From Lutraria lutraria (Eukaryota; Mollusca; Bivalvia; Venerida; Mactridae): DNA of 64,000 nt. Position 1 is the first letter of the stretch. Every line of letters begins with the position of its first letter. The DNA lies in contig OZ026842.1 in NCBI GenBank assembly GCA_964023205.1, positions 34,425,501 through 34,489,500 on the forward strand, in the 5' to 3' direction. The notes under the pieces are model-generated. The model did not search any database and had not been told where the DNA came from. It saw nothing but the letters and a program-made list of their open reading frames with translations. The translations under genes and the position numbers were made by a program. Positions 37,367 through 49,604 of the stretch are shown piece after piece.

Positions 37367-37540
37367 ATGAAGACATTTCTTCCGTGTCTCGAATGGTAAG
37401 AATACTATATGAAGTGTTGCATACTTACTTAACTTCAAGTAACAGTTTTATTGGTATGTAGTTTGTAAGTTACGTCAAACAAGATACTATATTTTATTTC
37501 TATTTGAAATCACATATTTGATACGAAACCCTTGATTTTT

Positions 37541-38222
37541 ATCTGTTTATGCAGTACATGCATATTGTTAGATGTTTATCTATATTGTATAACATCAACA
37601 CCATTTAATGTATACAGAAGGTAATGCTTTTTATCTTTTACAGTCTGCCATGTATTATCAAGTATACATGATTTGCATTGTACTTTTCACACATATTCAT
37701 TATATATATGCATATTGTTACCATATACCGCCCATGTGGATAATTTGATATATTTGGCGATGCTATGTGAAAAGGCAATATAATATTTGACATAATCTGA
37801 CTTATTAAAGTGATTTTTATTGGTATGGGAAAAGCAAGATTTATGATACATATCTACATTTTTCTACTTGAGAAAAATGTTTATACAGTATATGCATATT
37901 GTTATGTGTTCATTTATATTGTATAACATCAACACAATTTAGTGTATACAGAAAGTAATGCTTTTTATCTTTTACAGATTGCCATGTGTTATCAAGTATA
38001 CATGCTTTCATTGCTTTGCATTGTACTTTTCACACACAGTCATTATATATACGCATATTGTTACCATATACCGCCCATGTGGACAATTTAATATATTTGG
38101 CGATGTTATGTGAAAAGGCAATAGAATATTTGACATAACCTGACTTATTAAAGTGATTTTTATTGATATGGGAAGAGCAAGATGTATGATACATGTCTAC
38201 ATTTTTCTACTTGAGAAAAATA
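37541..38222 (+). repeat. Direct duplication in the gene 6 3' flank, unit about 340 bp
   Basis: 37541-37878 and 37879-38222 are direct repeats ('catattgttaccatataccg', 'gcgatg.tatgtgaaaagg' and 'tttttctacttgagaaaaa' in both). The gene 4 flank has a single copy (about 25460-25803), and a diverged start of the unit recurs at about 63110-63260 after gene 8. Both units contain 'tttatcttttacag', which looks like a splice acceptor, but no exon is evident. Confidence 0.8.
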
Positions 38223-38232
38223 TTGAAGTAAA

Positions 38233-38810
38233 TGTTCTGTTACCAAGATACAACAGACAGATAACCAGTTCCACATTTATTTACTATTCAATGTTGCGAA
38301 CATAATGATGGTAAAGACTGCAAATAAAGAAAAAACATGCTCAGTACAAATATTGACCTACATCATTCATTACAGCCTATGAAATAAAACATGGTAAAGA
38401 CAACTGAAACATTATACACATATTATCTTAATTAAACAGGAAATTACATCAATCTTGCAATAAAAAGACATAACAAACAGAATAGAACAATTTAATTATT
38501 ATCCGAAAATTCACCTATCCGAAAAGGCAAGCACCCTCAACTTCGAATACTGAACAAAGAGACTCTCAGAATGTAACACTGCATTCTATAGGTAGAATGT
38601 TATACAAAGAAATAAAATACATTAAATACATACACTACGGTGCTTGTCCAAACACCAAAACACTTAGAAAAGGCGGCCGAATGTCCACAAATAGAAATGG
38701 CGCCTCAATCGAGCATGTTTGACTTAGCAAGTGCGAATAACGTAACGACATATCGTCATCGTCTAAACATGAGTTACCTCCCTTATTAAATGAACGTTGA
38801 GTTCACCACA
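38233..38810 (-). repeat. 3' LTR of the BEL element
   Basis: 578 bp, matching 45961-46538 at every position I compared. It should provide the polyadenylation region of the element. Confidence 0.93.
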
Positions 38811-39235
38811 CTCCCCGTCTGATATAATATATCACATATTTCGAACTTATGACAAAAATTTCCCTGTTACCATCAAATGAAGTAAATCAAAATTTATGTA
38901 CGAGTCAACAAACATGCTAATTTCCATGCCTATACGTAATGACTTACGTTTTATGAAATGAATATAACACCATCATACAAAACATGAAATAGCTTCAACC
39001 TCAAACATTGATGCAGTACTATATGTACCTTACCCTAAGAACATACATAGACTATTGTTTTCTAACAATATAGACTAATACAGAATCAATCATATACACA
39101 AATAAACATAAACCTATTAGGAGTCAATAATCTGGTAAACAAAAACTAAACATACATAGGTAATTAGGTTTCCCTAACTCAAACTTAACCTACATAGACA
39201 ACTTCATGTTACAAGTTTCATCAAAACCTTATCTC
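38811..39235 (-). other. 3' non-coding part of the BEL element
   Basis: Between the stop of the integrase C-terminal frame and the polypurine tract next to the 3' LTR. AT-rich, no reading frame of note. Confidence 0.6.
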
Positions 39236-39658
39236 TTAATATTCGGTATTACCTTTCACTAAAAGCACCATATCAACAATTGGTCTAGTATACAAGACAC
39301 GTTTCTCATCTCTGAAAACAGAAACTTCCGCTTTTCTTACACGACCATCAATACTTGGAAAAACTCTACAGATAAGTCCTAATGGCCAATAATTACGATG
39401 GACATCTTTTTCTTTCAACAGTACAATATCACCAACTTCAACCAGGTTATGATCACTATTCCATTTCCTTCTCTGCTGAAGGGTCTGTAAGTAATCACGC
39501 TTCCACCTAACCCAAAACTGATCAGCTAGGTAACGAACTCGTTTCCATTGATCCTTATACAACAATTTGACATCCATGTCCCCAATAGGTTGAATGTCTA
39601 TAGTCTTTTGATTTAACAAAGAAGATGGGCTAAGTACATCCACAGGTAACTGTATCAT
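39236..39658 (-). pseudogene. BEL integrase, C-terminal part
   Basis: Codes for the conserved C-terminal domain of BEL/Pao integrases (DUF5641-like): 'DQFWVRWKRDYLQTLQQR' and 'VEVGDIVLLKE' are typical. It ends normally with a TAA. It is separated from the catalytic core by the inserted element at 39641-40590; its first codons (from 39658) lie inside that element. Subtracting the insertion plus one target duplication (958 bp) puts it in register with the core. Confidence 0.8.
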
Positions 39659-40590
39659 GAATAGATAATAAAAATTAAAAAAAAAAAAATTAAAAAAAAA
39701 TATTTAGTAATATATTAACAAGGTATATTTCAACGAAAATCCTCTGGACGATCACTGAGGTGACTTTTGTTTTTCAATTTCATCAAGGATTCCGGTGAAT
39801 TCATGCAAATGAATATACTTTTTACGGCCGTAATTGAACAAAAACATATTCCTGCATTGAAAGCTTTATTTATTTACATTATTTTACCTTCATAACATGT
39901 AATTCAACGTTTAAATTCCGATTTTATCTAAATATCAACGTAAAAACTTCATTCTGTCGATGACTCTAGAGAAATCCCAGTGTATTTTGTAACGTTCGTT
40001 TTCATTGGCCGGGAACCAAATACGTCATTTCACCTGGGAAAACCCCTTTGAAATCGGCCAATGAAAATCGTTGTCACAAACTGGATAGCACGCGCGTCAT
40101 ATGAACCAAAATGGAGTCTATCGGGGATAAAAATTAAAGCCGAAAGTTTGTTTATTGCTTAAACATTCACATGTAACGAATTTACAAATTGTCATGGGGG
40201 TAAATGTGTTCCAACATTTGTGTTTTCTAAGTGTAGCTGTTCATTATGTTTGTACACAACGGTTAAGACTAAATATCGTCTATTTTATGTAAATTTAGTG
40301 GATGTCAAAATCACCTCAGTGATCGTCCCGAAGCATTGATTTACATTTTGTGGCATAACTCGTAAACTAGGCGACGGATTTCTCTGTGATTTTGCATGAA
40401 TGTTGTTTTAACGATATGTTTTATGAATATAATCGATCACTGGAAATATCTTTAGCCAAAATTTTTTTTTGATGCTTTAAAAATCTTGGGATTTTTGTTG
40501 TAATATACCTTGTTAATATATTACTAAATATTTTTTTTTTTATTTATTTTTTTTTTTTTTTATTATCTATTCATGATACAGTTACCTGTG
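39641..40590. mobile_element. 950-bp non-autonomous terminal-inverted-repeat element nested in BEL
   Basis: Ends are perfect inverted repeats for at least 30 bp ('cacaggtaactgtatcatga' and onward) and the match resumes beyond an A/T-rich run to about 90 bp. It is flanked by the 8-bp duplication 'agtacatc' (39633-39640, 40591-40598). Sub-terminal inverted pairs ('cgatcactgaggtgac' against 'tcacctcagtgatcg') and an inner pair ('cattggccg' against 'cggccaatg') add structure. No transposase is encoded. An 8-bp duplication fits hAT, Merlin or P; the superfamily is not fixed. Confidence 0.88.
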
Positions 40591-41210
40591 AGTACATCTG
40601 GGTTTTCAATGTCACAAGAGACAGGAACTATCGGACGGGCGTTAATAATAGCTGACACTTCAGCCATAGTTGTGACAAGGACATCGTGGGTGAGGTTTTT
40701 TACATTACCCAGCATGGATTCTAAAATTCTGCGAGTTACACCAATCATTCTCTCCCAGGTACCGCCAAAGTGGGAACTATGAGGAGGATTAAAAATCCAA
40801 ACACTGCCCGAATCATACAGAAACGATTTGGTCTTCGCGTCCTCTACATTAACTGTATCAATTCTCAAAGAGTCTGTAGAACCCACAAAATTGGTCCCAC
40901 GATCAGATCGAAATATTTTCACACTACCACGAACAGCTATGAACCTGCGAAGGGCATTTATGAATGCAGATGAAGACATCTCATCGACTACTTCTATATG
41001 GACCGCTCTGATAGTTAGACACGTAAACATAACTGCCCAGCGTTTAGCACATGCATAACCACCTCGGGTTTTTCTAGCAACTACCTCCCATGGTCCAAAT
41101 ACGTCAACACCTACATGAGAAAATGGGGGAACCCTATTAACTCTATCTGAAGGAAGATCAGACATTTTTTGCTGTTCGAAATGACCCCTTCGTTTTTTTG
41201 CACATGACAC
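40563..41210 (-). pseudogene. BEL integrase catalytic core
   Basis: DDE-type integrase core. The first Asp is in 'VDVFGPWEV', the second in 'FRSDRGTNF', and the catalytic Glu in 'GTWERMIG'. 'FNPPHSSHFGG' is the usual motif before it. The frame is cut at its 3' end by the nested element. At its 5' end it overlaps the zinc-finger frame in another register because of a one-base change in a T7 run at 41193-41199. Confidence 0.88.
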
Positions 41211-41547
41211 AACTATATATGAGGCTTGAGACTAATCGTTTGCCACCAGTAATCCAATAACCTGCTGAACGAATTGAACCCTCAGTGAAAAGTCTACCCT
41301 GGTGTTGAACCAGTTCATGACAGTGAAAGGCCAACAGCTTAGAAACATGATGTTTGCCTGGAAGAATAATAGGATGTTTCTCCCTATGAGATAAACTACT
41401 TCTTTCCAACCGTCCTCCTACCTTAATCAAACCATCATCGTCCAAAAAGGGGTCTAGAGCATAAAGAGAACTATGCTTAAGTATAGGTTTGAGATTCTTA
41501 AAACTATCAAGCTCTTCATTGTATACCTCAGCTTGTACCCACTGCAA
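41158..41547 (-). pseudogene. BEL integrase N-terminal zinc-binding domain
   Basis: Contains the His-His-Cys-Cys pattern of the integrase zinc finger (histidines in 'FHCHELVQHQGR', cysteines in 'YSCVMCKK'). It is in the same register as the upstream RT/RNase H frame, from which a single TGA (41584-41586 on the plus strand) separates it. The frame is lost just after the second cysteine. Confidence 0.85.
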
Positions 41548-41583
41548 TACAAAGTTTTCAGCTTGAATTTTAGACTGAATGGC

Positions 41584-43878
41584 TCAAATTTGCTCACAGT
41601 TATCAGGTTTCAAACCACATTGAAGTTTCTTTCTGAAATACCGAGCTACTTGATGTAACACAGAGATTGCTAGAACAAGCTTTTTCCACACAGAAAACCG
41701 AGAAAATTTACAAGACCATGACTGAGAAGCTGACTTAGCAGACATATTGGTTTTTAAAACATTTACTTCTGGTCTAATCTCGGAGTCATCATCTGGATCA
41801 AGCAAGGGAAAGAACTCTGGAATGTTAGATGAAGTTTCGAAAAGCCTAGAAGGGCCAGTTAACCACATACTTTTTTGCAGTTGGTGTGGGTCTGAACCTC
41901 TACTACCAATGTCTGCTGGGTTATCAGAAGAACAAATGTAATTCCAAGAATTAGGATTGCTAGACTGTCTAATTCTATGAACTCTATTGCTTACATATGT
42001 GTGAAAGCGTCTAGAGTGATTGTTAATGTAACCAAGTACTACACGGCTGTCTGTGTAGTATTTAACCATGTCTATAGGAATGTCAATATTTTTCAAAACA
42101 GTATCAGAAATCTCAACTGCAAGAACAGCTGCACACAATTCCAAGCGCGGAATAGTGTGACCACTAACAGGTGCAACCTTTGATTTTCCCAACAGAAAAC
42201 TGACTTGTTTAGATTGGACCGAGATTCCAACTATATATGCCACAGGTGAGATAGCCAGTTCAGAAGCATCTGAAAAAATATGTATCTCAAGTCTTAATAA
42301 ATCACTCACTGACTTATCAAAATACCGTCTACACATCTGAATTTCACTGAGAATCTGCAAAGAATTTCTCCAAGACAGAAACTTAGACTCAATACAAGGG
42401 GAAACTTGTTCATCCCAACCCTTGTCTACAGACATGATATCTCTCAATATTAACTTTCCTACTATGGTAACAGGTGCAACAATCCCTAAAGGGTCATACA
42501 GACTATTGACGGTAGACAAAATACCACGCCTAGTAAGAGGGCGAGAAGAGGACTCAACTTTGAAAGTGAAACAATCACTGTCCAAGTCCCAAATAACACC
42601 TAAACTACGTTGAATGGGCAGAACTTCCATGTCAAAATCTACACATCTAAGGTCTTTTGCAAGGTCCGTGACACTAAAGGCTTTCATAACTTCTACATTG
42701 CTAGAAGCAATTTTGTGAAGACGTAATCCACATGAAGATAGATCACTTTGCGTTTTCTTGATTAAGTCAACAATATCACCCGAGGAAGGTTTGGAAGTAA
42801 CACCGTCATCTACATAGAAATTCTTAGTCACAAAATCCTTCACCTCCTTATCTGAATTCTCTACCGATTTCCTGAGACCAAAGGCAGCAACAGCAGGGGA
42901 CGGACTATTTCCAAAAACATGAACACACATTCTATATTCGATAAGATCTTGTTCTGGGTCATTATCTTTGTACCACCAAAACCTTAAAAAGTCCCGATGT
43001 TTTTCCTCAACACGGAAGCTGTAGAACATTTGTTCAATATCTACTGTGACAGGAACTAGTTCTGTCCTAAACCTCAACAAAACACCAAGCAAATTGTTAG
43101 TAAGATCAGGCCCAGAAAGTAGAACTGAGTTGAGAGATACGCCTTGACACTGAGCTGAGGAGTCAAAAACACCACGAACCTGACCTGGTTTCTGAGGATG
43201 AGTTACGCCAAATATAGGTAAGTACCAACACTCTTCCTTTGCTGAGAGAGACGGGGCAACCTCCGCATGACCTTTGACAATAATTTGTGACATGAACTTA
43301 ACTAAGAGCTGTTTCTTAACAGCATCTTTACTCAAACTAAAATGCAAGTTCTTAGCTCGTTTGAATGCAATATCTCGATTATTTGGTAACCTAGGTCTAG
43401 GTTGCCTGAAGGGCAATGGAGCCACCCAACTACCACTTTCGTCCTTTTGCATATGCTCATCCATAATCTGCAAAAACTCACGATCATCTACGGACAAAGA
43501 ACGATCATTATCATCAGCTTTTTTGACAAAAACTGGGTCATAACAATAGTTATTTTCTACAATAGCATGAATACTATGACATGGAGTGAACAATGATGGT
43601 CTACCACTTCCCAGTATTTGGGTTTTGCATACATTTACCACACTCTGAGCATGAAAATCTCGGACACAGACATCGCCAATCACTACCCAGCCTAAACTCA
43701 AACGCTGTGCAAAGGGTGCTCCTGGTGGGCCTACTATTTGGTCTAACACATGATGAGCATCAATAATATCTCTCCCTAACAAAAGTAATATTTGTGTTGG
43801 CATCAGGTGCAGGTATAACATTGGCAAGGTGAGACAAATGCGAAAATTCCCTAACAATATCAGGTGTACAAATCTCAC
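41584..43878 (-). pseudogene. BEL reverse transcriptase and RNase H
   Basis: Starts just past the protease with the BEL-typical 'VGPPGAPFAQR' and 'LGWVVIG'. The RT has 'VTVDIEQMFY' (motif A Asp) and 'FYVDDGVTS' (YVDD box). RNase H follows with 'IFSDASELA', 'PRLELCAA' and 'YYTDSRVVLG'. All catalytic residues I can place are present. The ATG at 43878 is a chance start in the overlap; the frame really continues from Gag-protease after a one-base shift. A TGA closes it before the integrase. I label it a broken polyprotein part. Confidence 0.88.
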
Positions 43879-45907
43879 TCTTGCTAGAAGGAATGTCTAC
43901 ACATTCTATAACAGTAGGTAACTTATAACTAACAGATGCATCAATAGAAACAACATTACAACAATTGGCTCTACGTCCACTAGCAACAGTTTTGCCAGCA
44001 CATGAGTTCAAACAATATTGAAACTGATCTCCAGTAATACCTAACTTATCAAACAGTTCAGGTTTTCCTAAACTTTTATTACTTTGATCATCAATAATTG
44101 CGTAACATTTGATTACATTGTCAGGATTTTGATCTGAAAAGACATAAACTGGCAATATTTTAGCACAAGAACAAAAGTCTCCATTGATGTCTGTGAACTT
44201 GTTGTTGACCACGTCAGATGAACGCTCCCCGCCATAGGCTTGTGATCTGTCATTGTCTTTATGCATCACACTTAAATGGTATTGACTACCACACTTATCA
44301 CACTGCACAGCAGATACGCAATCTTTTGCTCTGTGCTCACATGAATTTATGCACTTGAAACAAATATGATTTTCCCGGAGGAACTTTCCTTTCTCAGCTG
44401 TTGTTTTCCTTTGAAACGTGTTGCACTCGCTCAACTGGTGTTTAGCCTTAATGTGGATGGGGCAATACTCATCTATTTCTGTTTTTCTCACACTAATATT
44501 ATGGTTTCTAGTTGATTGAGGTCTCGAACTCACGATAGACTCCGTATTTGAATATCTGAAGCTAGGATCATTCCTCATTTTACTCTGATCTGAGATGAAG
44601 TTCGCAAAAACACTGAATGGGGGAAAGTGTGACTGGTGTCTCCTCTTGTATTCCGTAGCATGAGACATCCACTTTTCCTGTAGATTATAAGGCAGCTTGT
44701 TAACGAGTGAATTTACCCCTGTTGAAGAGTCAAAGTAAGACAAAGTTGAACGATACTTTGGGTCTTCTTTTAAACCCTGTACTTCGGCCAAAATGTCTGA
44801 AAGTTCATAGAGCGTATCATATTGTTTATTGGTGAGTTTTGGAAATGTTTCCAATTTCTTCATAATGGCACTATGAATGTTCTCCGGTGCTCCATATCTT
44901 TCGTTAAGACGTGTCCAGATTTTGTTGAGACTTACACTGGGGTCATATATGTAAGCACCCTTAAGAGATATTGCCTGCTTCTGTGCATTGAAACCAAGCC
45001 ATTTTATTATTAAGTCTATCTCTTCAGATGAAGATGCTCCAGTTTCGGCAACTACCGATTTAATAGTGGCTTTCCAAGACGGAAAGGTTTCAGGTTGTTC
45101 ATTGAAAGTTGACAGTTTTGACATCAATATGTCTCTCTTCAACAAGTATTTGGTGAAACTTTCATCCATTGGTTTGGCCGAACTAAGACCCACAAACTCA
45201 GTTGGTTGAGAGTTCCGTAATGTCGCAGTTGCTTCAACAAACGCTTCTGTTCTAGAGTTCTTATCAATATCTGGCACTCCCACATTATGTACACTGAATT
45301 CATCACCAGAATCATCAATATCAGCCTCGGCGGCTTTTTGTCTCTCCTGAAGGAGTTTAATGTCTATATCAATATCTTTTTTCCTTCTTGTTGAGTTAGC
45401 GGCTTGAACCATTTCTGATTCTTCTATTTCTGCTTTCCTACGTTCCAATTCAGCGGTTTTCTCCGCATGTGCAGCTGCCACTTTTGCTAGCCTAGCTCTA
45501 GCGCGACTAGAAAGTTTTGAACTACCGTGTGACCTACCACTAGTTGCAGATGCAGTGTCAAATTTTAATGCACGAATTTTGTCAACGAAAGAGTTAGCCA
45601 TTCTTCTATTATTCGATTCTTCCGATATGATATGTTCTACAAGTTCAAGACTATCTTTTGTTGCGACACTTCTCAGATACCGACAAAATTCACTATGAAT
45701 GACATCATATCTATCATATAACTCAAAAACTGAAGTTTTGAGTTGTTTCAACTTGATTGGGTCAGAAGAAATAACATTCAAATCTGTTGTAGTAATTTCA
45801 GAGACAGATACCCACGATTTTCTAAGGCGAAGTTGATAGTCCTGAACTCTAGTCTCGTAAGCTTCCATAGCTTTGGGTGTGAGGCGTCTAACAGCCCTCA
45901 AACTCAT
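43760..45907 (-). pseudogene. BEL Gag and aspartic protease
   Basis: 715 residues. The N-terminal part is charged and coiled-coil-like (about residues 130-200, many Glu/Lys/Arg). A Gag domain (DUF1759-like) spans about 245-440 ('LLKRDILMSKLSTF', 'LNERYGAPENI'). Two Cys-rich knuckles follow ('CFKCINSCEHRAKDC', 'CDKCGSQYHLSVMH'). Near the C terminus is a BEL-type aspartic protease with 'AIIDDQSNKS'. The frame runs out 119 bases into the RT register, which points to a one-base indel. It begins 53 bases inside the 5' LTR edge, so the leader is very short. Confidence 0.88.
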
Positions 45908-45960
45908 GTGACAAGGTCTAGAAGTGTGGTGGTTGATGTTCTGACAACGTAGTTCTTTAC

Positions 45961-46538
45961 TGTTCTGTTACCAAGATACAACAGACAGATAACCAGTTCC
46001 ACATTTATTTACTATTCAATGTTGCGAACATAATGATGGTAAAGACTGCAAATAAAGAAAAAACATGCTCAGTACAAATATTGACCTACATCATTCATTA
46101 CAGCCTATGAAATAAAACATGGTAAAGACAACTGAAACATTATACACATATTATCTTAATTAAACAGGAAATTACATCAATCTTGCAATAAAAAGACATA
46201 ACAAACAGAATAGAACAATTTAATTATTATCCGAAAATTCACCTATCCGAAAAGGCAAGCACCCTCAACTTCGAATACTGAACAAAGAGACTCTCAGAAT
46301 GTAACACTGCATTCTATAGGTAGAATGTTATACAAAGAAATAAAATACATTAAATACATACACTACGGTGCTTGTCCAAACACCAAAACACTTAGAAAAG
46401 GCGGCCGAATGTCCACAAATAGAAATGGCGCCTCAATCGAGCATGTTTGACTTAGCAAGTGCGAATAACGTAACGACATATCGTCATCGTCTAAACATGA
46501 GTTACCTCCCTTATTAAATGAACGTTGAGTTCACCACA
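45961..46538 (-). repeat. 5' LTR of the BEL element
   Basis: 578 bp, no difference from 38233-38810 found by eye. It would carry the element's promoter on the minus strand. It is followed on the right by the 'gtaaa' target duplication and by copy B. Confidence 0.93.
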
Positions 46539-46887
46539 GTAAAAAATTATCAAATCAGTAACATTTGAACGTTGTGTGAGTTTTATCTTCTTTATTGTCT
46601 TATTTCGGTCACTCACAAGTATATTGTGTTTAATTCTACCTACTCAGTGATGTTATCTGTTACGCATATACGATAATACATTTCATAGTTGTGTAGCAGA
46701 TTATTTTTACTCACATATATATAAATAAATACTTGTACTGATAGCGCCCTCACGTTAGGCTAGAAAAGAAATATCCGTATTTCGGTTTACCTGACCAACC
46801 TAATTTTGTGGCGCCGACCCCTACATATTCCAATACTGGTAGTAAATCTATGAGAGTGGTACCATTCGTCTTATAACGTAAATATAT

Positions 46888-47590
46888 TTGGAGAAATTGT
46901 GCATCGAAAGGATATGCTTTGAAGAAAAGAAAATATTTTTGGCAATCTACCTATTTTGTGGAATAATAAATGGTGTGAAAATAACAATATTTTCATTGAA
47001 AATTAGTTTGGTTTTAGAGACAATAGAAATACTCTACCGATTGCATTTTATCCTTTATTCAATTATACAAAACATATTAGCTCAAGATAAAAAGCTTTAT
47101 TGTGTATTTATAGATCACGAAAATGCTTTCGACTCCGTTATTCATAATGCATTGTGGATCAAACATGTTCAGTCCGGAATAAGCTATAAGGCCGTCTCAA
47201 TAATTAAATCTATGTACAAAAAAGTCATGTACTTTTAAAGCGTGTGTTCAAGATCATAAAAATTCCATTTTTTGAATTTTTGGCATAAATTTAGTTGTCA
47301 AAGAAGGTGAGCCTTGATCACCTTTGATGATCATACTTTTCCTTAATGATATTTGTGATTCTATAAACTTTGATAACCTTGTTGATGATGACATCGATCT
47401 TTTATCCGTTTACATGTTACTCTCTGCAGACGATATTGCATTATCTACTGCAAACCCGTTAAGTCTCCAGAAACAATTAGATAACATACATGCATATTCG
47501 TGTAAATAGGGACTGAAGATTAATGTCAATAAAACCAACATATGTATTTTTGAAAGCGCAAAACTGCTACTCATCTGAAATGGTTTATTA
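46888..47590 (+). pseudogene. Non-LTR retrotransposon reverse transcriptase fragment (copy B)
   Basis: Same remnant as 26154-26850. Here the first segment stays open for 116 codons through 'FIDHENAFDSVIHNALW', because a T run is one base shorter than in copy A. 'SADDIALST' follows after stops. It is inactive in both copies, so it was already dead before the duplication. Confidence 0.8.
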
Positions 47591-47824
47591 ACGCTAAAAG
47601 TATTGACATAGTTGATTTTGTTTATTATTTAGGAATAAATTCCGCAAAACCCGGCACAATATCACAGCCTCTCTAGCTATTAACAACCTATACTCTGTTT
47701 TCAGTCGGGTATATATACTGTATATAAAATGGTAAAAAATATCCGGGTCAAGCAAATTAATAATGAAAAATAACTCACATTCCATAGGTATTATTATATA
47801 CGAGTATATACTGTATATATACAT

Positions 47825-49424
47825 AGGCCGGTTCGATTGGTTAAACGGAAGAGCTGCCGGAAGAGGCAGAGCTCTTCCGAACTGTTCGATTAGTCGCCTT
47901 CTAATATTAGAAGTTCTTCTATCTATTCCACGTATATATTAGTGTTCATCCTGACTGTTCTATGGAAATTAGAAATGTCGACGGGAGCCTAGCGACCGGA
48001 GACATTTCTAATTTTCATAGAACAGTTCAGGATGAATACTAATATACTTAGTGGGCGGGTTTATTTGACCTTTTTACTATGCAATGTTAAAGGTCATTCT
48101 AAGCGCGCGGGAAAATATTGATTGCACCTTCGTCAGTTCATTTAGTCTGTGAGCGCAGCGATGTGAAGACACACATAAACTACTGACATGTTATCCATGT
48201 TTTATGTTTTTTATGATAGCGTATAGAAAATCGAACCGATTGAAATATATGCTGACTTAATTTTCATTGAATGCACGGGATTCACGAGCAATATAATCAA
48301 TAGTGAAGAACACGTTTCGACTGGATAAATGTGCAAGAGAATATGCAATCAAATAGTGTAAAGTTACGGGTATTTGAATGAAATTATTGTATGCAAAATT
48401 TCATACATTTCTGCCGCATAATTTCTGAGAAATTTCAGTTTCGAATTGGCGGTTAATAAGTTGCTTTGAGTATATTTAGTCTGCGTGTTTTTTTTTTAAA
48501 CTAAATTAAACATCTTTTCTGACGATAGGATATTTTAATTATCGTAAATAACATCTACCACTGGTTTTCTGTTGACAAAATTTTAGCTACTTTGATTACG
48601 GATGGAGAGAAGACATTAGGGATGAGTAAACTGGTAAACACGATTTGTCTCCCCTTTTAGCTCTTCATTCGGTTGACTTGTCTGTATAAAGCCTTTTGAT
48701 GCACTGCAACATGGAATGGGAACAAATTTATTCATTCTGGATACTTCCATAGTTTGGGGTTATATCTTTATTACTGCGCCTCTTTAAAAAAAGTCAGCTG
48801 TTCTGGCCAGTTATTCGTAGTTTGCACGTATGAAGTGACTTGGTCCATTTCAATAATGTCTACGTGATTTAAACGGATTTTAGCACGAGAAGAGCGCATG
48901 CTCAATTCCTGGTATAAATATTAATTAGATGGCCGTGTCGTAAGCGGTGAATACGCATGCGCAATAAAATGTCTCCTCCCATTTTGAATACATTTATAGA
49001 ACCGTCGATACTATGAGCGTAGTAAAGATTTTTGGCGTTCTACGAAATTAAGATTCGGCACTATGAGGCGTAGTAACGTACTATGGATATAGTAGCGATT
49101 TTTGGCGTTCTATGAAATTAAGAGCTAGGAAAAAGGCAGAAATACGGCGATTTCATTGGATGACAAATAAAGCTGCACACTAACCGATGGTTGGAAGAGG
49201 TGGAAGAGAAATTAATCACATGATCAAACAGCATGACCGAGCTATCAATACCGTTTGAAACTACTGTAATGACTCACAACTAAAACAGATATTTTTCACG
49301 AATATATTCTTATCAATGCCAGAGTGCGCATTAGTTGATCCGCACGACCTAACAATCGGCGTTCGATTGGGTTTCTCTTCTAAGCTCTTCTAGCCTTCTA
49401 ACGAGAGTCCAATCGAACCGGCCT
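47825..49424. mobile_element. CAT-duplicating terminal-inverted-repeat element (copy B), split by an insertion
   Basis: Ends 'aggccggttcgattgg' and 'ccaatcgaaccggcct' are perfect inverted repeats, flanked by 'cat' (47822-47824, 49425-49427). It corresponds to 27092-27381 but holds a 1252-bp insertion. It also has about 60 extra bases near 49320-49385, including a second 'gttcgattggg'. Confidence 0.7.
47932..49183. mobile_element. 1.25-kb insertion with a terminal hairpin
   Basis: Absent from copy A, where 'attccac' joins 'ccgatgg' directly. The left edge is a long hairpin: arms 47932-47979 and 48001-48047 are inverted repeats with few mismatches around a 21-base loop. Near the right edge, 49012-49135 holds two related units ('gatttttggcgttcta.gaaattaaga'). 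No reading frame or clear target duplication is seen, so the class is unknown. Confidence 0.6.
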
Positions 49425-49604
49425 CATGTTTAAATAAAATTAGATTAAATACTCCTGTAATTGTCGTTTTGTACTAATGGCAAAGGCAGTTTTTCTTTGC
49501 ATTTTTCAAGAAATCTAGTAAAGATAGAAATATAGGACTTACAATTTCAAATCAATAACTAAATGCTAAAATTCAATAACACTCATAAACTGTACAATTC
49601 AAAC

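Larger units (their letters stand above)
38233..46538 (-). mobile_element. BEL/Pao-type LTR retrotransposon (BEL), nearly full length, with a nested insertion
   Basis: Bounded by two 578-bp LTRs starting TG and ending CA, and by the 5-bp target duplication 'gtaaa' (38228-38232, 46539-46543). The empty site survives in copy A near 25806. Read on the minus strand, the order is 5' LTR, Gag with zinc knuckles, aspartic protease, reverse transcriptase, RNase H, integrase, 3' LTR, which is the BEL/Pao order. A purine-rich tract ('gacggggag') directly precedes the 3' LTR; the primer binding site was not identified. The coding region is broken by a shift at the protease/RT border, a TGA before the integrase, a shift at a 7-base homopolymer in the integrase, and a 950-bp insertion. 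BEL elements are classed with the Belpaoviridae; this copy appears unable to make its own full polyprotein. Confidence 0.93.

Noticed and set aside
43760..43878. Programmed frameshift between BEL protease and reverse transcriptase
   Set aside because: BEL elements normally use a single Gag-Pol frame and I see no convincing slippery site with structure; other lesions in the copy make a simple indel likelier.
40573..45952. Many plus-strand reading frames of 60-90 codons across the BEL element
   Set aside because: They are antisense shadows of the retrotransposon frames.
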